Source of the DNA: Clostridiales bacterium
GTDB taxonomy: Bacteria > Bacillota > Clostridia > Oscillospirales > Butyricicoccaceae
DNA length: 14,894 bases
Assembly (NCBI GenBank): GCA_019420045.1
Contig: JAHZHY010000013.1
Span: forward strand, 27,197-42,090
Reading direction: 5' to 3'
The notes beneath the pieces are model-generated. The model was not told the DNA's origin, did no database searches, and saw only the letters and a program-made list of their open reading frames with translations. The translations under genes were made by a program, and so were the position numbers. Shown one piece after another: positions 1 to 5,770 of the stretch (position 1 is the first letter of the stretch; every line of letters begins with the position of its first letter).

Positions 1-797
1 AGGGAAACTCCCTCTCCAGTGAAGAATCCTACAATGCCACGGATATCGTCCCTGGCTCCGCCCTGGTGTGCAATGTGCGCTTCAAAGGGCAGGCCGGGCG
101 GGGAAAACTGCTGTGGAACCTGGAAATGGACAGCGGCGACACCATCCGCATATCGCAGGATCTGGCAGTTGAAATACTTCCCACCCGTTCCTATCATTGG
201 CAGGACTATCCCATGGAAACCATGGAACAGCTGCAATCGGTGGTGGCCCAGGCAGAAAAAGAAAGTGCGCCAAAGGAGGTCATCCAGCTGCATCTTCCCC
301 CCGTTACCTATACCGGCACGCTGAAGCTCTCCCACCCGGCCTGCCTCTATGGCTCCCAGGAGGGCGAAACCGTCTTCCAAGGCGGTATCCAGCTTTTGTG
401 GGAAGAGGGGCCGGACTGCTATCTCCACGATCTGATCTTCCGCTCTTCCGGAAACAGCACCGGCCTTTCCTCCCGCGGGCATCTTCATCTGAACCGATGC
501 ACCTTTTCCGGTTTTGATACCGGTCTGTTGGCGGAAGGGACAGGCACTTTGTACACTTCCGATTGTGTTTTCACTCAAAACCATGTGGCCATTCACCTTA
601 CCGGCTCGCCTCCCAAGCGGCGCATTCTGTCCTTTTATCAGACCCAATTTCTGCAAAACAGCACCGGCCTTTTACTGGAGCAGGAGCCCATGGAAGTGCC
701 CCTCAACCTGAACGGTTCGGTTTTCCGGGGGAATGGGCAGGACATTGAAAATTCTGTCAATCAGTCTCTGGAATTGTCCGGCGCCCGGTTTTTCTAG
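1..797 (+). CDS. Surface beta-helix protein, C-terminal part (5' end outside window)
   Basis: The frame is open from base 3 to the TAG at 795-797, and the start lies to the left of the window. The visible ~264 residues are clearly paralogous to the complete gene at 1365-2612. Shared blocks include GD.IR.SQDL, LPPVTY.G.L, RC.FSG..TG and a C-terminal segment ending in F.GNG.DI.N. By analogy the missing N-terminus should carry a zinc ribbon and one membrane segment, but this cannot be seen. The body has short repeating turns such as N..F..N.TG..L, as expected of a right-handed parallel beta-helix (pectate-lyase/NosD-like fold). It probably lies outside the membrane. The role is unknown: it could bind or process polysaccharide, but no catalytic residues are identifiable. 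It ends 10 bp from the stop of the convergent XRE gene. Confidence 0.75.
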   Translation, partial: GNSLSSEESYNATDIVPGSALVCNVRFKGQAGRGKLLWNLEMDSGDTIRISQDLAVEILPTRSYHWQDYPMETMEQLQSVVAQAEKESAPKEVIQLHLPPVTYTGTLKLSHPACLYGSQEGETVFQGGIQLLWEEGPDCYLHDLIFRSSGNSTGLSSRGHLHLNRCTFSGFDTGLLAEGTGTLYTSDCVFTQNHVAIHLTGSPPKRRILSFYQTQFLQNSTGLLLEQEPMEVPLNLNGSVFRGNGQDIENSVNQSLELSGARFF

Positions 798-807
798 GGA
801 AATCCCA

Positions 808-1233
808 TTAAAAAAGTGTTTTCTCGTTTTCTTCAAAAAGCTTGTCGTTGATCTCTGTGAGCACCTGACCATGCATCAGCCCATAGAGCACAATAGCATC
901 CCGTTTGATGCGGGGATAGAGCTGCGCATAACCCACATATTGCAGCAGTTTCTGGGTTTCCTCCACCGTGGCGGAAAGGCCGATGCACAGGCACAAAAGC
1001 CGGTCCCGGGAAGGATTGCGCCTTCCAGCGAACACCTGGTGGAGATAAACTTCACTCATTCCTGCTCCCCGGGCCAGGGCTGCTTTGGAAATGTTCTTCT
1101 GTTCATAGATCTCTGTCAGCAGTCCAGCGATGGGGGCAATCGCAAAATTTTCCTGATTTTCCCGGAGGTAGGAATCGATATCCCCTGCTTCCATCAATTC
1201 CTGGCGGAGATCATCGGTGTCTTTTTTCTCCAT
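808..1233 (-). CDS. XRE-family helix-turn-helix regulator
   Basis: The product has 141 residues. The ATG at 1231-1233 is preceded by AAGGGAGGG about 8 nt upstream. A Cro/C1-type helix-turn-helix spans about residues 36-92: NISKAALARGAGMSEVYLHQ covers the scaffold and recognition helices, followed by RRNPSRDRLLCL. The C-terminal tail (ETQKLLQYVGYAQLYPRIKRD, then IVLYGLMHG) is typical of a Firmicutes XRE subfamily often found near signalling or surface genes. There is no membrane segment or enzymatic domain, so it should act as a cytoplasmic DNA-binding protein. It is divergent from the beta-helix gene at 1365 and convergent with the paralogue ending at 797, so it probably controls one or both and possibly itself. 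A candidate operator is the dyad at 1309-1335. Confidence 0.85.
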   Translation of the reverse strand: MEKKDTDDLRQELMEAGDIDSYLRENQENFAIAPIAGLLTEIYEQKNISKAALARGAGMSEVYLHQVFAGRRNPSRDRLLCLCIGLSATVEETQKLLQYVGYAQLYPRIKRDAIVLYGLMHGQVLTEINDKLFEENEKTLF

Positions 1234-1266
1234 GTTGCACCCTCCCTTTATTTTTCCCTGAAAATC

Positions 1267-1295
1267 GATATACTTTTTCTGTCTTTACTTTATAA
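1267..1295 (-). promoter_or_regulatory. Weak candidate promoter for the XRE gene
   Basis: On the minus strand TTATAA (1290-1295) and TATATC (1267-1272) are separated by 17 bp. The -35 match is poor, so this is only the best-looking candidate in the 131-bp divergent region. Confidence 0.3.
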
Positions 1296-1316
1296 CAATG
1301 GCAAAAAAGATACAAT
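1289..1316 (+). promoter_or_regulatory. Weak candidate promoter for the zinc-ribbon beta-helix gene
   Basis: TACAAT at 1311-1316 is a good -10. The only box at a reasonable distance is TTTATA at 1289-1294 (16-bp spacer), a poor -35. It overlaps the candidate promoter for the divergent XRE gene, and its -10 lies inside the dyad at 1309-1335. Confidence 0.35.
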
Positions 1317-1335
1317 ATGCCCATTGCATAGTATC
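1309..1335. promoter_or_regulatory. Imperfect inverted repeat, candidate XRE operator
   Basis: The left arm is GATAC-AA-TATGC (1309-1320) and the right arm GCATAGTATC (1326-1335), with CCATT between. This gives 10 paired positions interrupted by a 2-nt bulge. It overlaps the candidate -10 of the + strand gene in a divergent region next to an XRE gene, as expected of an operator. Binding is inferred. Confidence 0.4.
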
Positions 1336-1350
1336 TGCTTCTTTGTCAAT

Positions 1351-1357
1351 AGGAGGT
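1351..1357 (+). promoter_or_regulatory. Ribosome binding site that fixes a TTG start
   Basis: A perfect AGGAGGT lies 7 nt before TTG at 1365. No ATG lies near it in that frame, so this site decides the start of the zinc-ribbon protein. Confidence 0.85.
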
Positions 1358-1364
1358 CATTCCC

Positions 1365-2612
1365 TTGGAAAAAACCTGTCCCCATTGCGGCGCATCCCTG
1401 CCGGAGGGCGCTTCCTTTTGCCCCCACTGTGCCAGCGATCTCTCCTCCCGCCGTCCCTCCCGTGTTCCCCGCTTCCGTCTGAAACGGGTTCTACCGGTGA
1501 TCGTGGCGATTTTGCTGGTAGGGGCCGGCTTTATCGGCTATTACACCGTCTCCCGGCCCGAAACCTATGAAGGGCAGGGAGAAGTATTCTATTCCGCCAA
1601 TGGAAAAAACTATCAGCTTACCCTGGGCTATCCCGATACCCGGAATCAGCCGCTGCCCTCTGTGACCCAGCGGGCCGCTGCCGATGAACAATACCGCTTC
1701 CCCATGCGTTTTTACATCAATGACCAGGATACCGGCAGCGATGCCAACGAAGAATTTATGGAACTGGTGGACAGCGTGTCTATGGAGGTCCATCCTCTCA
1801 CCGACACCGATTCCCCCACCGTGTGCAGTGAACCGGTGCCCATGCCGGATTATTCTCCCGATGCCGCTTTGATCACCCTCATCGACTTTACCGTGGAAAG
1901 CGGCGACACCCAGATGGTGTGGAACATCAAAATGAAAAACGGGGATCAGATCCGTCTGTCCCAGGATCTGATCATTCAGGAGATCCCCACCTACAACTAT
2001 CGGTATCAGGACACCAAGATGGACACCATTGCCGATCTCCAGGCCCTTCTGGATCAGATCGCCCAGGAAACCGACATCTCTGATATCGTCAACATCTATC
2101 TGCCTCCCGTCACTTACGAAGGGGAGCTGGTCATTGACTCCCGGCCCTTCAATTTCTATGGCTGCACCGAAGGCCAAAACCGCACCACCTTCACCGACAC
2201 TGTGCAGCTGGTGGGCGAGGACCGGAGTATTTCCTATTTTTATGACATCGACTTTGTGGGTGACGGCACCTCGGTAGGCCTTTCCGCCGGTGTGCGGGCC
2301 CGGGCCACCCGGTGTAACTTCTCCGGCTGGAAAACCGGTATGCTGGGCTATGGCTATGCCTGGGTCAACCTGATCGAAAGCCGGGTGGAAAACTGCGAAG
2401 TGGGCTTCCACTTCAACAGCACCGGCAATTCCGCCTCCCACTCCATGTTCAACGACAATACTTTCCTCAACTGCGGCACCGCCGTGCTTCTGGAGAATGT
2501 GCCCACCGATCTGACTTTGAATTTTGACGGCAGCACTTTCTCCGGCAATGGAGTGGACATCGACAACCGCTGCCAGCATTCCGTCAACACATCCGAAGCC
2601 ACTTTTGATTAA
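1365..2612 (+). CDS. Zinc-ribbon, single-pass membrane beta-helix protein
   Basis: The product has 415 residues from a TTG start with AGGAGGT 7 nt upstream. A zinc ribbon with two CPHC knuckles (Cys5, 8, 19, 22) opens the protein. A basic stretch (residues 29-41) and one hydrophobic segment (about 42-62) follow, then a long acidic exported region. Residues ~220-415 show turn-like repeats (RCNFSGWKTG, NCEVGFHFNS, NCGTAVLLEN, FSGNGVDI) fitting a right-handed parallel beta-helix. The predicted topology is zinc ribbon in the cytoplasm and beta-helix outside. Zinc ribbon-membrane-exported domain layouts occur in several Firmicutes envelope or sensor proteins, but the substrate here is unknown. The neighbour ending at 797 is a paralogue, and the XRE gene is divergent. 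A bidirectional terminator follows 20 bp after the stop. Confidence 0.85.
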   Translation: MEKTCPHCGASLPEGASFCPHCASDLSSRRPSRVPRFRLKRVLPVIVAILLVGAGFIGYYTVSRPETYEGQGEVFYSANGKNYQLTLGYPDTRNQPLPSVTQRAAADEQYRFPMRFYINDQDTGSDANEEFMELVDSVSMEVHPLTDTDSPTVCSEPVPMPDYSPDAALITLIDFTVESGDTQMVWNIKMKNGDQIRLSQDLIIQEIPTYNYRYQDTKMDTIADLQALLDQIAQETDISDIVNIYLPPVTYEGELVIDSRPFNFYGCTEGQNRTTFTDTVQLVGEDRSISYFYDIDFVGDGTSVGLSAGVRARATRCNFSGWKTGMLGYGYAWVNLIESRVENCEVGFHFNSTGNSASHSMFNDNTFLNCGTAVLLENVPTDLTLNFDGSTFSGNGVDIDNRCQHSVNTSEATFD

Positions 2613-2632
2613 ATATTTTCCCATTGAAAAGA

Positions 2633-2670
2633 CCTGTGCGGAGCAAAATCCCTCTGCACAGGCCTTTTTT
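2633..2670. terminator. Bidirectional rho-independent terminator
   Basis: CCTGTGC (2633-2639) pairs with GCACAGG (2656-2662), possibly extended by GAG/CTC inside, and six T follow at 2665-2670. Read on the minus strand the stem is followed by TCTTTTC. It lies between two convergent genes. The TAA stop of the WYL gene (2669-2671) sits within the T-run. Confidence 0.85.
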
Positions 2671-3670
2671 ATTCATAGAGCGCCAGGGTCTTTTCCAGAT
2701 GGTCTTTCAGCCGCTGACACACCCACTGTGGCTCCAGGATCTGGGCTTCTTCCCCAAATCCCAGTACCCAGGAGAAAAACTGGGGACTGACGGCCACCGA
2801 AAGCCACACGGTAAAATGTTCCTCCCCATCCCGCCGTATGGGCACATCCTTGCCGAACCGGTCCACCACCACCCCGGCCAGATGATTGACAAACCGGAGC
2901 CGCACCTGCGCTTCCTCGCCCCCATACATTCCAAACACCTGACGGGAATAAACCGCCATATCGAACTTCTGGAATTGCTCTGCGCCATCCCGCTTTTCTT
3001 CTTCCAGGCGGATACCCTCCATTTTGTCCACCCGGAAATGCTTGATCTTCTGCTCCGGCGTGTCGTAGGCCACCAGGTAGTAATTTTCATCGTCCCAGGT
3101 GAGGGCCCAGGGGCTGACCTGATACCGCTCTCCCTCCCGGCGGAACCGCCGGGCCACGGCACCCTCTCCTGCTTCTCCCACTGCCCACTGGAAATAGCGG
3201 AAACTGATCTGTTTGCCCTGAGCAATGGCCTGGTGCAAAGCGTCAATGTTATAATAAATGCTTTCATTCATGGTCTTGATCCGGTTTGCCACATAGACCT
3301 GACGCTGAAGAGCCTGGGCCTGATACACACTGGCCAGACTTTCCACCTTGCCGATGAGCTCCCGGGATTTTTTGGCGGTGATAAACCGGGAGGATTGAAC
3401 GGCATCCACCAGCAATTTCAGCTCGGCCACCTCAAACAGGCGGGAGCCTACCCCATAGCTTCCCCGGCCCTGAGGGGAGATCACATCCAGACCATAAACC
3501 TGCAGGGTTTCCAGATCGTCATAAAGGCTCTTCCGCTCGGCGCTGACTCCCCATTCTTCCAGCTTCTGGGCCAACTGGGCAATGGTGAGCCCATGATCCT
3601 CATCGGTTTGCTCCAGCAGGATTTTCATCAGATAGAGCAGCTTGAGTTTCTGTCCGGAACGCTTGGCCAT
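2669..3670 (-). CDS. WYL-domain transcriptional regulator (YafY-like)
   Basis: The product has 333 residues. The ATG at 3668-3670 is preceded by GGAGGAG that overlaps the stop of the gene before it. The N-terminus (about 5-65) is a winged helix-turn-helix: LTIAQLAQKLEEWG, then RKSLYDDLETL. The WYL domain spans roughly 140-222, with YQVSPWALTWDDENYYLVAY at 183-202; here the name motif reads YYL. A WCX-type C-terminal extension fills 230-333. WYL regulators sense a ligand, often nucleic acid or nucleotides, and many control DNA-damage or anti-phage genes. It is the last gene of the operon starting near 5567, 3 bp after its neighbour, so it probably regulates that operon. The assignment is firm; its ligand and targets are inferred. 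Confidence 0.92.
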   Translation of the reverse strand: MAKRSGQKLKLLYLMKILLEQTDEDHGLTIAQLAQKLEEWGVSAERKSLYDDLETLQVYGLDVISPQGRGSYGVGSRLFEVAELKLLVDAVQSSRFITAKKSRELIGKVESLASVYQAQALQRQVYVANRIKTMNESIYYNIDALHQAIAQGKQISFRYFQWAVGEAGEGAVARRFRREGERYQVSPWALTWDDENYYLVAYDTPEQKIKHFRVDKMEGIRLEEEKRDGAEQFQKFDMAVYSRQVFGMYGGEEAQVRLRFVNHLAGVVVDRFGKDVPIRRDGEEHFTVWLSVAVSPQFFSWVLGFGEEAQILEPQWVCQRLKDHLEKTLALYE

Positions 3671-3673
3671 GCC

Positions 3674-4081
3674 TCACTCCTCCTTCCACTGAATACGGGG
3701 CGGTCTGTCCAGCCGGGTATACCGGGTGGCAGTGCGCAGCCCACCCTCTACACAGGAAACACTTTGCTGGCCGGTATATCCTAAGGCTTCCTTGAAAACA
3801 AAGCCCCAGAATGCCCCCATGGCCTGCTTTTCCTCCCGGCTCAGCTGGCCCAGCTGTTCTCCCCACAGACGCATATGCACCCGGGCCGGTGGGATTCCCA
3901 TCACATCGTTGCAAAACTGGTAGTGGCTCAGCATTTCGCCATTTTCTGCGGTCTCCGTCAGCGAATCCCACAGCTTCCCCGATCCGGGAAAAGAGGCAAA
4001 GCGGCGGTATTTCCGGGAAAAATCCCGGCGGATGATTTCCCCAATCTCCTGCACGGTTATGGTCTTTTGTTCTTTATCCAT
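3674..4081 (-). CDS. Unrecognised 135-aa protein of the WYL/HIRAN operon
   Basis: I do not recognise this family. The start chosen is the ATG at 4079-4081 (MDKEQKTITVQEIGEII). An upstream in-frame start at 4267 would run fully inside the preceding gene and give a Cys/Trp-rich leader that looks non-coding. The ATG overlaps the preceding stop by 8 bp (ATGGATAA), which suggests translational coupling; GGACGGAG lies just upstream. The protein is soluble, with no membrane segment or signal peptide. It has a basic N-terminal helix (RRDFSRKYRRF), a middle with FCNDVMGIPPARVHMRLWGE, and a C-terminus rich in Arg and Tyr. It ends 3 bp before the WYL regulator. The reading frame is well supported, the function unknown. 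Confidence 0.7.
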   Translation of the reverse strand: MDKEQKTITVQEIGEIIRRDFSRKYRRFASFPGSGKLWDSLTETAENGEMLSHYQFCNDVMGIPPARVHMRLWGEQLGQLSREEKQAMGAFWGFVFKEALGYTGQQSVSCVEGGLRTATRYTRLDRPPRIQWKEE

Positions 4082-4535
4082 TTTCTCCGTCCTCTTTCTT
4101 TTTCCAATAAAGTGCGGCGCACCAAAGTCCCGCCGAAGGCAGAGAAGTCTCCCCGTCCAGCAGAGCAAACACCTTTTCCCCTTGCTTTTGCATACACTCC
4201 ACCATCCGGCGCTGATGTTCCGGCAATCGCTCCAAGGGGAGCCTTCCCAGATCGGCCCCTTCCTCATTCAGAAGGGGCAAGGTTTCTCCCTCCGCTGGCC
4301 GGGGCGGCCGCAGCAGCACCAGTTCCAGAAACAATCCTCCAAAGCGCCGGGGACGCTTCCTTCCCAGCCCGTCCATCTGCCGCTGGATCACCACACGCAT
4401 CAGTTCCTCTCCCACCCGGCTGGTATGGGGTGGGACGGGATAGCGCCGTTCCACCGGGGTCTTTTTCCCTTTCCGGGCCAGCGCTCCCAAAGCCTGCCGC
4501 CTCTCCTGGGGCAAAAGGGCCAGCAGCTCTTCCAT
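4074..4535 (-). CDS. Unrecognised protein, probable 3' half of a frameshifted gene
   Basis: From the ATG at 4533-4535 the frame gives 153 residues, beginning MEELLALLPQERRQAL and ending KKKEDGENG. No family was recognised. It overlaps the preceding frame by 136 bp, and there is no convincing ribosome binding site before this ATG (only GGAAAAATT). The frame stays open back to 4622 with no ATG, GTG or TTG in between. Codon use and composition fit coding sequence here, whereas the other frame becomes Trp/Arg/Pro-rich after about 4545. The simplest reading is that this is the continuation of the gene starting at 5029 after a -1 shift in the A5 run at 4544-4548. The joined product would have about 318 residues. 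Independent internal initiation cannot be excluded. Confidence 0.6.
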   Translation of the reverse strand: MEELLALLPQERRQALGALARKGKKTPVERRYPVPPHTSRVGEELMRVVIQRQMDGLGRKRPRRFGGLFLELVLLRPPRPAEGETLPLLNEEGADLGRLPLERLPEHQRRMVECMQKQGEKVFALLDGETSLPSAGLWCAALYWKKKEDGENG

Positions 4536-5029
4536 GCAGCCAATTTTTCCGTCAGGCTCTGCCAGCTTTCCCTTTGTTCTGCCAGCGGGCTTTGACGGTA
4601 GCTTTCCAGCAGCACCCTGGCCTCATCCCTCCCGGCGGATACACAGCCTTTCAGCAAAAGCAGGCAAAATTCCGCCGGTGCACGGGAGACCATTACCTGT
4701 CGGGCCAGGGGCAGATCCTGCAGCAAGGCCCGGGCCACCAATTCTTCCTCTTCCATGAAAAGCTGTTCCGCCACATCCAGCGTCAGCTCCCGGGCGGCCC
4801 GCTCCTCTTTTAGCTGGGAGGAATAGGTGCGCAGCATCTGGAGCCACTGCTCTTGGGCCTGTGCTTCTCCCTCTTCCAGGGCAATCCACCGGAGGATCTC
4901 CCCAGGCGACCAGGGAGCTTTCTGCAAAATTCCTTGCCACTCCCCAGGCGACAGCACCGGCCAGCGGCTTTCCTCTGCTCCCACCTGGATGGGCACCAAC
5001 ACCCGCTCTTCCTTCAATTCCTGGGCCAA
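4400..5029 (-). CDS. Unrecognised helical protein, probable 5' half of a frameshifted gene
   Basis: The frame gives 209 residues from a TTG start at 5027-5029, fixed by AAGGAGGTG 8 nt upstream, inside the 3' end of the HIRAN gene (16-bp overlap). Residues 1-162 look genuine. They are acidic and largely helical, with EWQGILQKAPWSPGEILRW, a stretch rich in Glu and Leu, then EFCLLLLKG. After Lys162 the frame turns Trp/Pro/Arg-rich (five Trp in 47 residues, with AGG/AGA codons), typical of an out-of-frame tail. A -1 slip at the A5 run 4544-4548 would join it to the frame ending at 4074. No family was recognised and no membrane segment is present. Its position between HIRAN and WYL genes suggests a shared pathway. 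Confidence 0.6.
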   Translation of the reverse strand: MAQELKEERVLVPIQVGAEESRWPVLSPGEWQGILQKAPWSPGEILRWIALEEGEAQAQEQWLQMLRTYSSQLKEERAARELTLDVAEQLFMEEEELVARALLQDLPLARQVMVSRAPAEFCLLLLKGCVSAGRDEARVLLESYRQSPLAEQRESWQSLTEKLAAWKSCWPFCPRRGGRLWERWPGKGKRPRWNGAIPSHPIPAGWERN

Positions 5030-5424
5030 TGGATCTCCACCTCCTTTTTGCCATAATTGCCCAACCGCAGCCGCCCGGTGAGCAAAATGCCTTCCTCCAG
5101 CAAAGCCGCCGGAATGGCATTGTATTCCCTGGGAAGATAGCCGATCCTCTGTCCATTCTCCCGCAAAACGGCCACCGCTTTGGGATCAAAGGGATTGTCC
5201 GGTTCTCTCTTGAGGATCAGCTCCTCTCCCTCCCACAGCGCCAGATGTTCCCCGCCCGGGATATAGGAAAAGCCCCGCAGCGCCAGAACATCCAGCAGCG
5301 GGCCTTCTTCCCGCTCCTGTTTCTGCTCCGGCCCTTCAGGGCTTTGCTTATTTCTTTTTCCGGCCCGCAGCCAAAGGAGCAGCGCCAGCAGGGTGATGAC
5401 GGCCAGCAAGATTCCTTCCAGCAC
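5014..5424 (-). CDS. Membrane-anchored HIRAN-domain protein
   Basis: The product has 136 residues. It starts at GTG (5422-5424), with AAAGGAGAGG about 5 nt upstream, right after the stop of the 42-aa gene. A hydrophobic N-terminal helix (about 3-20) is followed by a basic and then charged linker. A HIRAN domain fills about 45-130. The signature LILKREPDNPFDPKAVAVL, then GQRIGYLPREYNAIPAALLEEG, is clear. HIRAN domains bind 3' DNA ends in eukaryotic HLTF/Rad5 proteins; stand-alone bacterial copies are uncharacterised and are proposed to act in DNA processing. A membrane anchor is unusual for a DNA-binding fold. The hydrophobic segment could be a signal-anchor, with the domain side uncertain. 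The domain call is firm, the role inferred. Confidence 0.87.
   Translation of the reverse strand: MLEGILLAVITLLALLLWLRAGKRNKQSPEGPEQKQEREEGPLLDVLALRGFSYIPGGEHLALWEGEELILKREPDNPFDPKAVAVLRENGQRIGYLPREYNAIPAALLEEGILLTGRLRLGNYGKKEVEIHWPRN
5038..5046 (-). promoter_or_regulatory. Ribosome binding site that fixes a TTG start
   Basis: On the minus strand AAGGAGGTG lies 8 nt before the TTG at 5029. It is embedded in the KEVE codons near the HIRAN C-terminus and decides the start of the next gene. Confidence 0.75.
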
Positions 5425-5438
5425 GGGTACCTCTCCTT

Positions 5439-5567
5439 TCAGCAGGCCACGCCCATCTCCCGCAGATCCCAGCGGGCCTCCTCCATGTTGTCAGCGGAAA
5501 AGAGAAAACGCCCGCTGAAATCATAGACTTCGATGTGACCATTTTTATATTCCATGGTGTATTCCAT
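5439..5567 (-). CDS. Small 42-aa protein, first gene of the HIRAN/WYL operon
   Basis: The ATG at 5565-5567 is preceded by AGGAGGG with an 8-nt gap, among the best ribosome binding sites in the window. The product reads MEYTMEYKNGHIEVYDFSGR, then a segment FLFSADNMEEARWDLREMG and the end VAC. It looks like a small beta-hairpin (YKNGHIEVYDFSGRFLFSA) followed by one amphipathic helix. It has no membrane segment. The stop TGA (5439-5441) runs straight into the ribosome binding site of the HIRAN gene, so the two are likely translated together. An in-frame ATG at 5553-5555 would give 38 residues but has a poorer site. Function unknown. It could be a small regulator or partner of the HIRAN protein. 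Confidence 0.7.
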   Translation of the reverse strand: MEYTMEYKNGHIEVYDFSGRFLFSADNMEEARWDLREMGVAC

Positions 5568-5592
5568 TGAGAAAGCCCTCCTTTTTCTGCAA

Positions 5593-5615
5593 AAAACAGT
5601 TTCTTTTACTGTTTT
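5593..5615. promoter_or_regulatory. Inverted repeat at the downstream start site of the HIRAN/WYL operon
   Basis: AAAACAGT (5593-5600) and ACTGTTTT (5608-5615) form a perfect 8-bp dyad with a 7-nt spacer. A further CAGT half at 5616-5619 sits beside it. It lies just downstream of the extended -10 at 5617-5625 and about 26 nt before the 42-aa gene. It could be an operator, for example for the WYL protein, or a leader hairpin; the sequence alone does not decide. Confidence 0.4.
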
Positions 5616-5616
5616 C

Positions 5617-5625
5617 AGTATAGCA
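5617..5625 (-). promoter_or_regulatory. Extended -10 promoter element for the HIRAN/WYL operon
   Basis: TGCTATACT on the minus strand is an extended -10. The -35 region 17 bp upstream (GTTTTA) is poor. Transcription would begin near 5610, within the inverted repeat. Confidence 0.45.
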
Positions 5626-5694
5626 GGCTTTCTGTCCCATAAAACGGACAGCGGCTTTCTCTTGCTCTTGTTTCACTCCCCAGTATACTCTTTT

Positions 5695-5724
5695 CTTATA
5701 AGTTCCGCCAGCCCCGTTTTGCAA
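5695..5724 (-). promoter_or_regulatory. Candidate upstream promoter for the HIRAN/WYL operon
   Basis: TTGCAA (5719-5724) and TATAAG (5695-5700) are separated by 18 bp. It lies just after the desulfidase terminator and would give a leader of about 120 nt. An alternative or additional start is the extended -10 at 5617-5625. Confidence 0.45.
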
Positions 5725-5756
5725 AAGAAAAGGGCCTCCGCCAAAAGCAGAGGCCC
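5721..5756 (-). terminator. Rho-independent terminator of the cysteine desulfidase gene
   Basis: On the minus strand GGGCCTCTGC and GCGGAGGCCC form a 10-bp stem (one T-G pair) with a TTTTG loop. TTTTCTTTT follows. It begins 14 bp after the desulfidase stop. Confidence 0.9.
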
Positions 5757-5770
5757 AAAAGGCCATTTTC

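Noticed and set aside
778..793. CCGG-CGC-CCGG followed by five T at the end of the first beta-helix gene, a possible terminator.
   Set aside because: The stem is only 4 bp and lies within the last codons. A weak effect is possible, but it is not enough to call.
1491..2624. Long open frame (377 codons) antisense to the zinc-ribbon beta-helix gene.
   Set aside because: It lies wholly opposite a gene with a perfect ribosome site and clear domains. Its product is His/Gly/Val-rich with no recognisable motif.
2624..3784. 386-codon + strand frame opposite the WYL gene.
   Set aside because: It crosses a terminator and is antisense to a clear WYL regulator; no motif is seen.
4623..5189. 188-codon minus-strand frame overlapping the HIRAN and following genes.
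   Set aside because: It is Gly/Pro/Arg/Trp-rich and overlaps the HIRAN domain and the well-supported frame from 5029. Only the later part of that frame, after 4545, looks coding.
5348..5542. 64-codon minus-strand frame in the region of the 42-aa gene.
   Set aside because: It lacks a ribosome binding site and is Arg/Trp/Ala-rich, whereas the 42-aa frame has AGGAGGG at the right distance.
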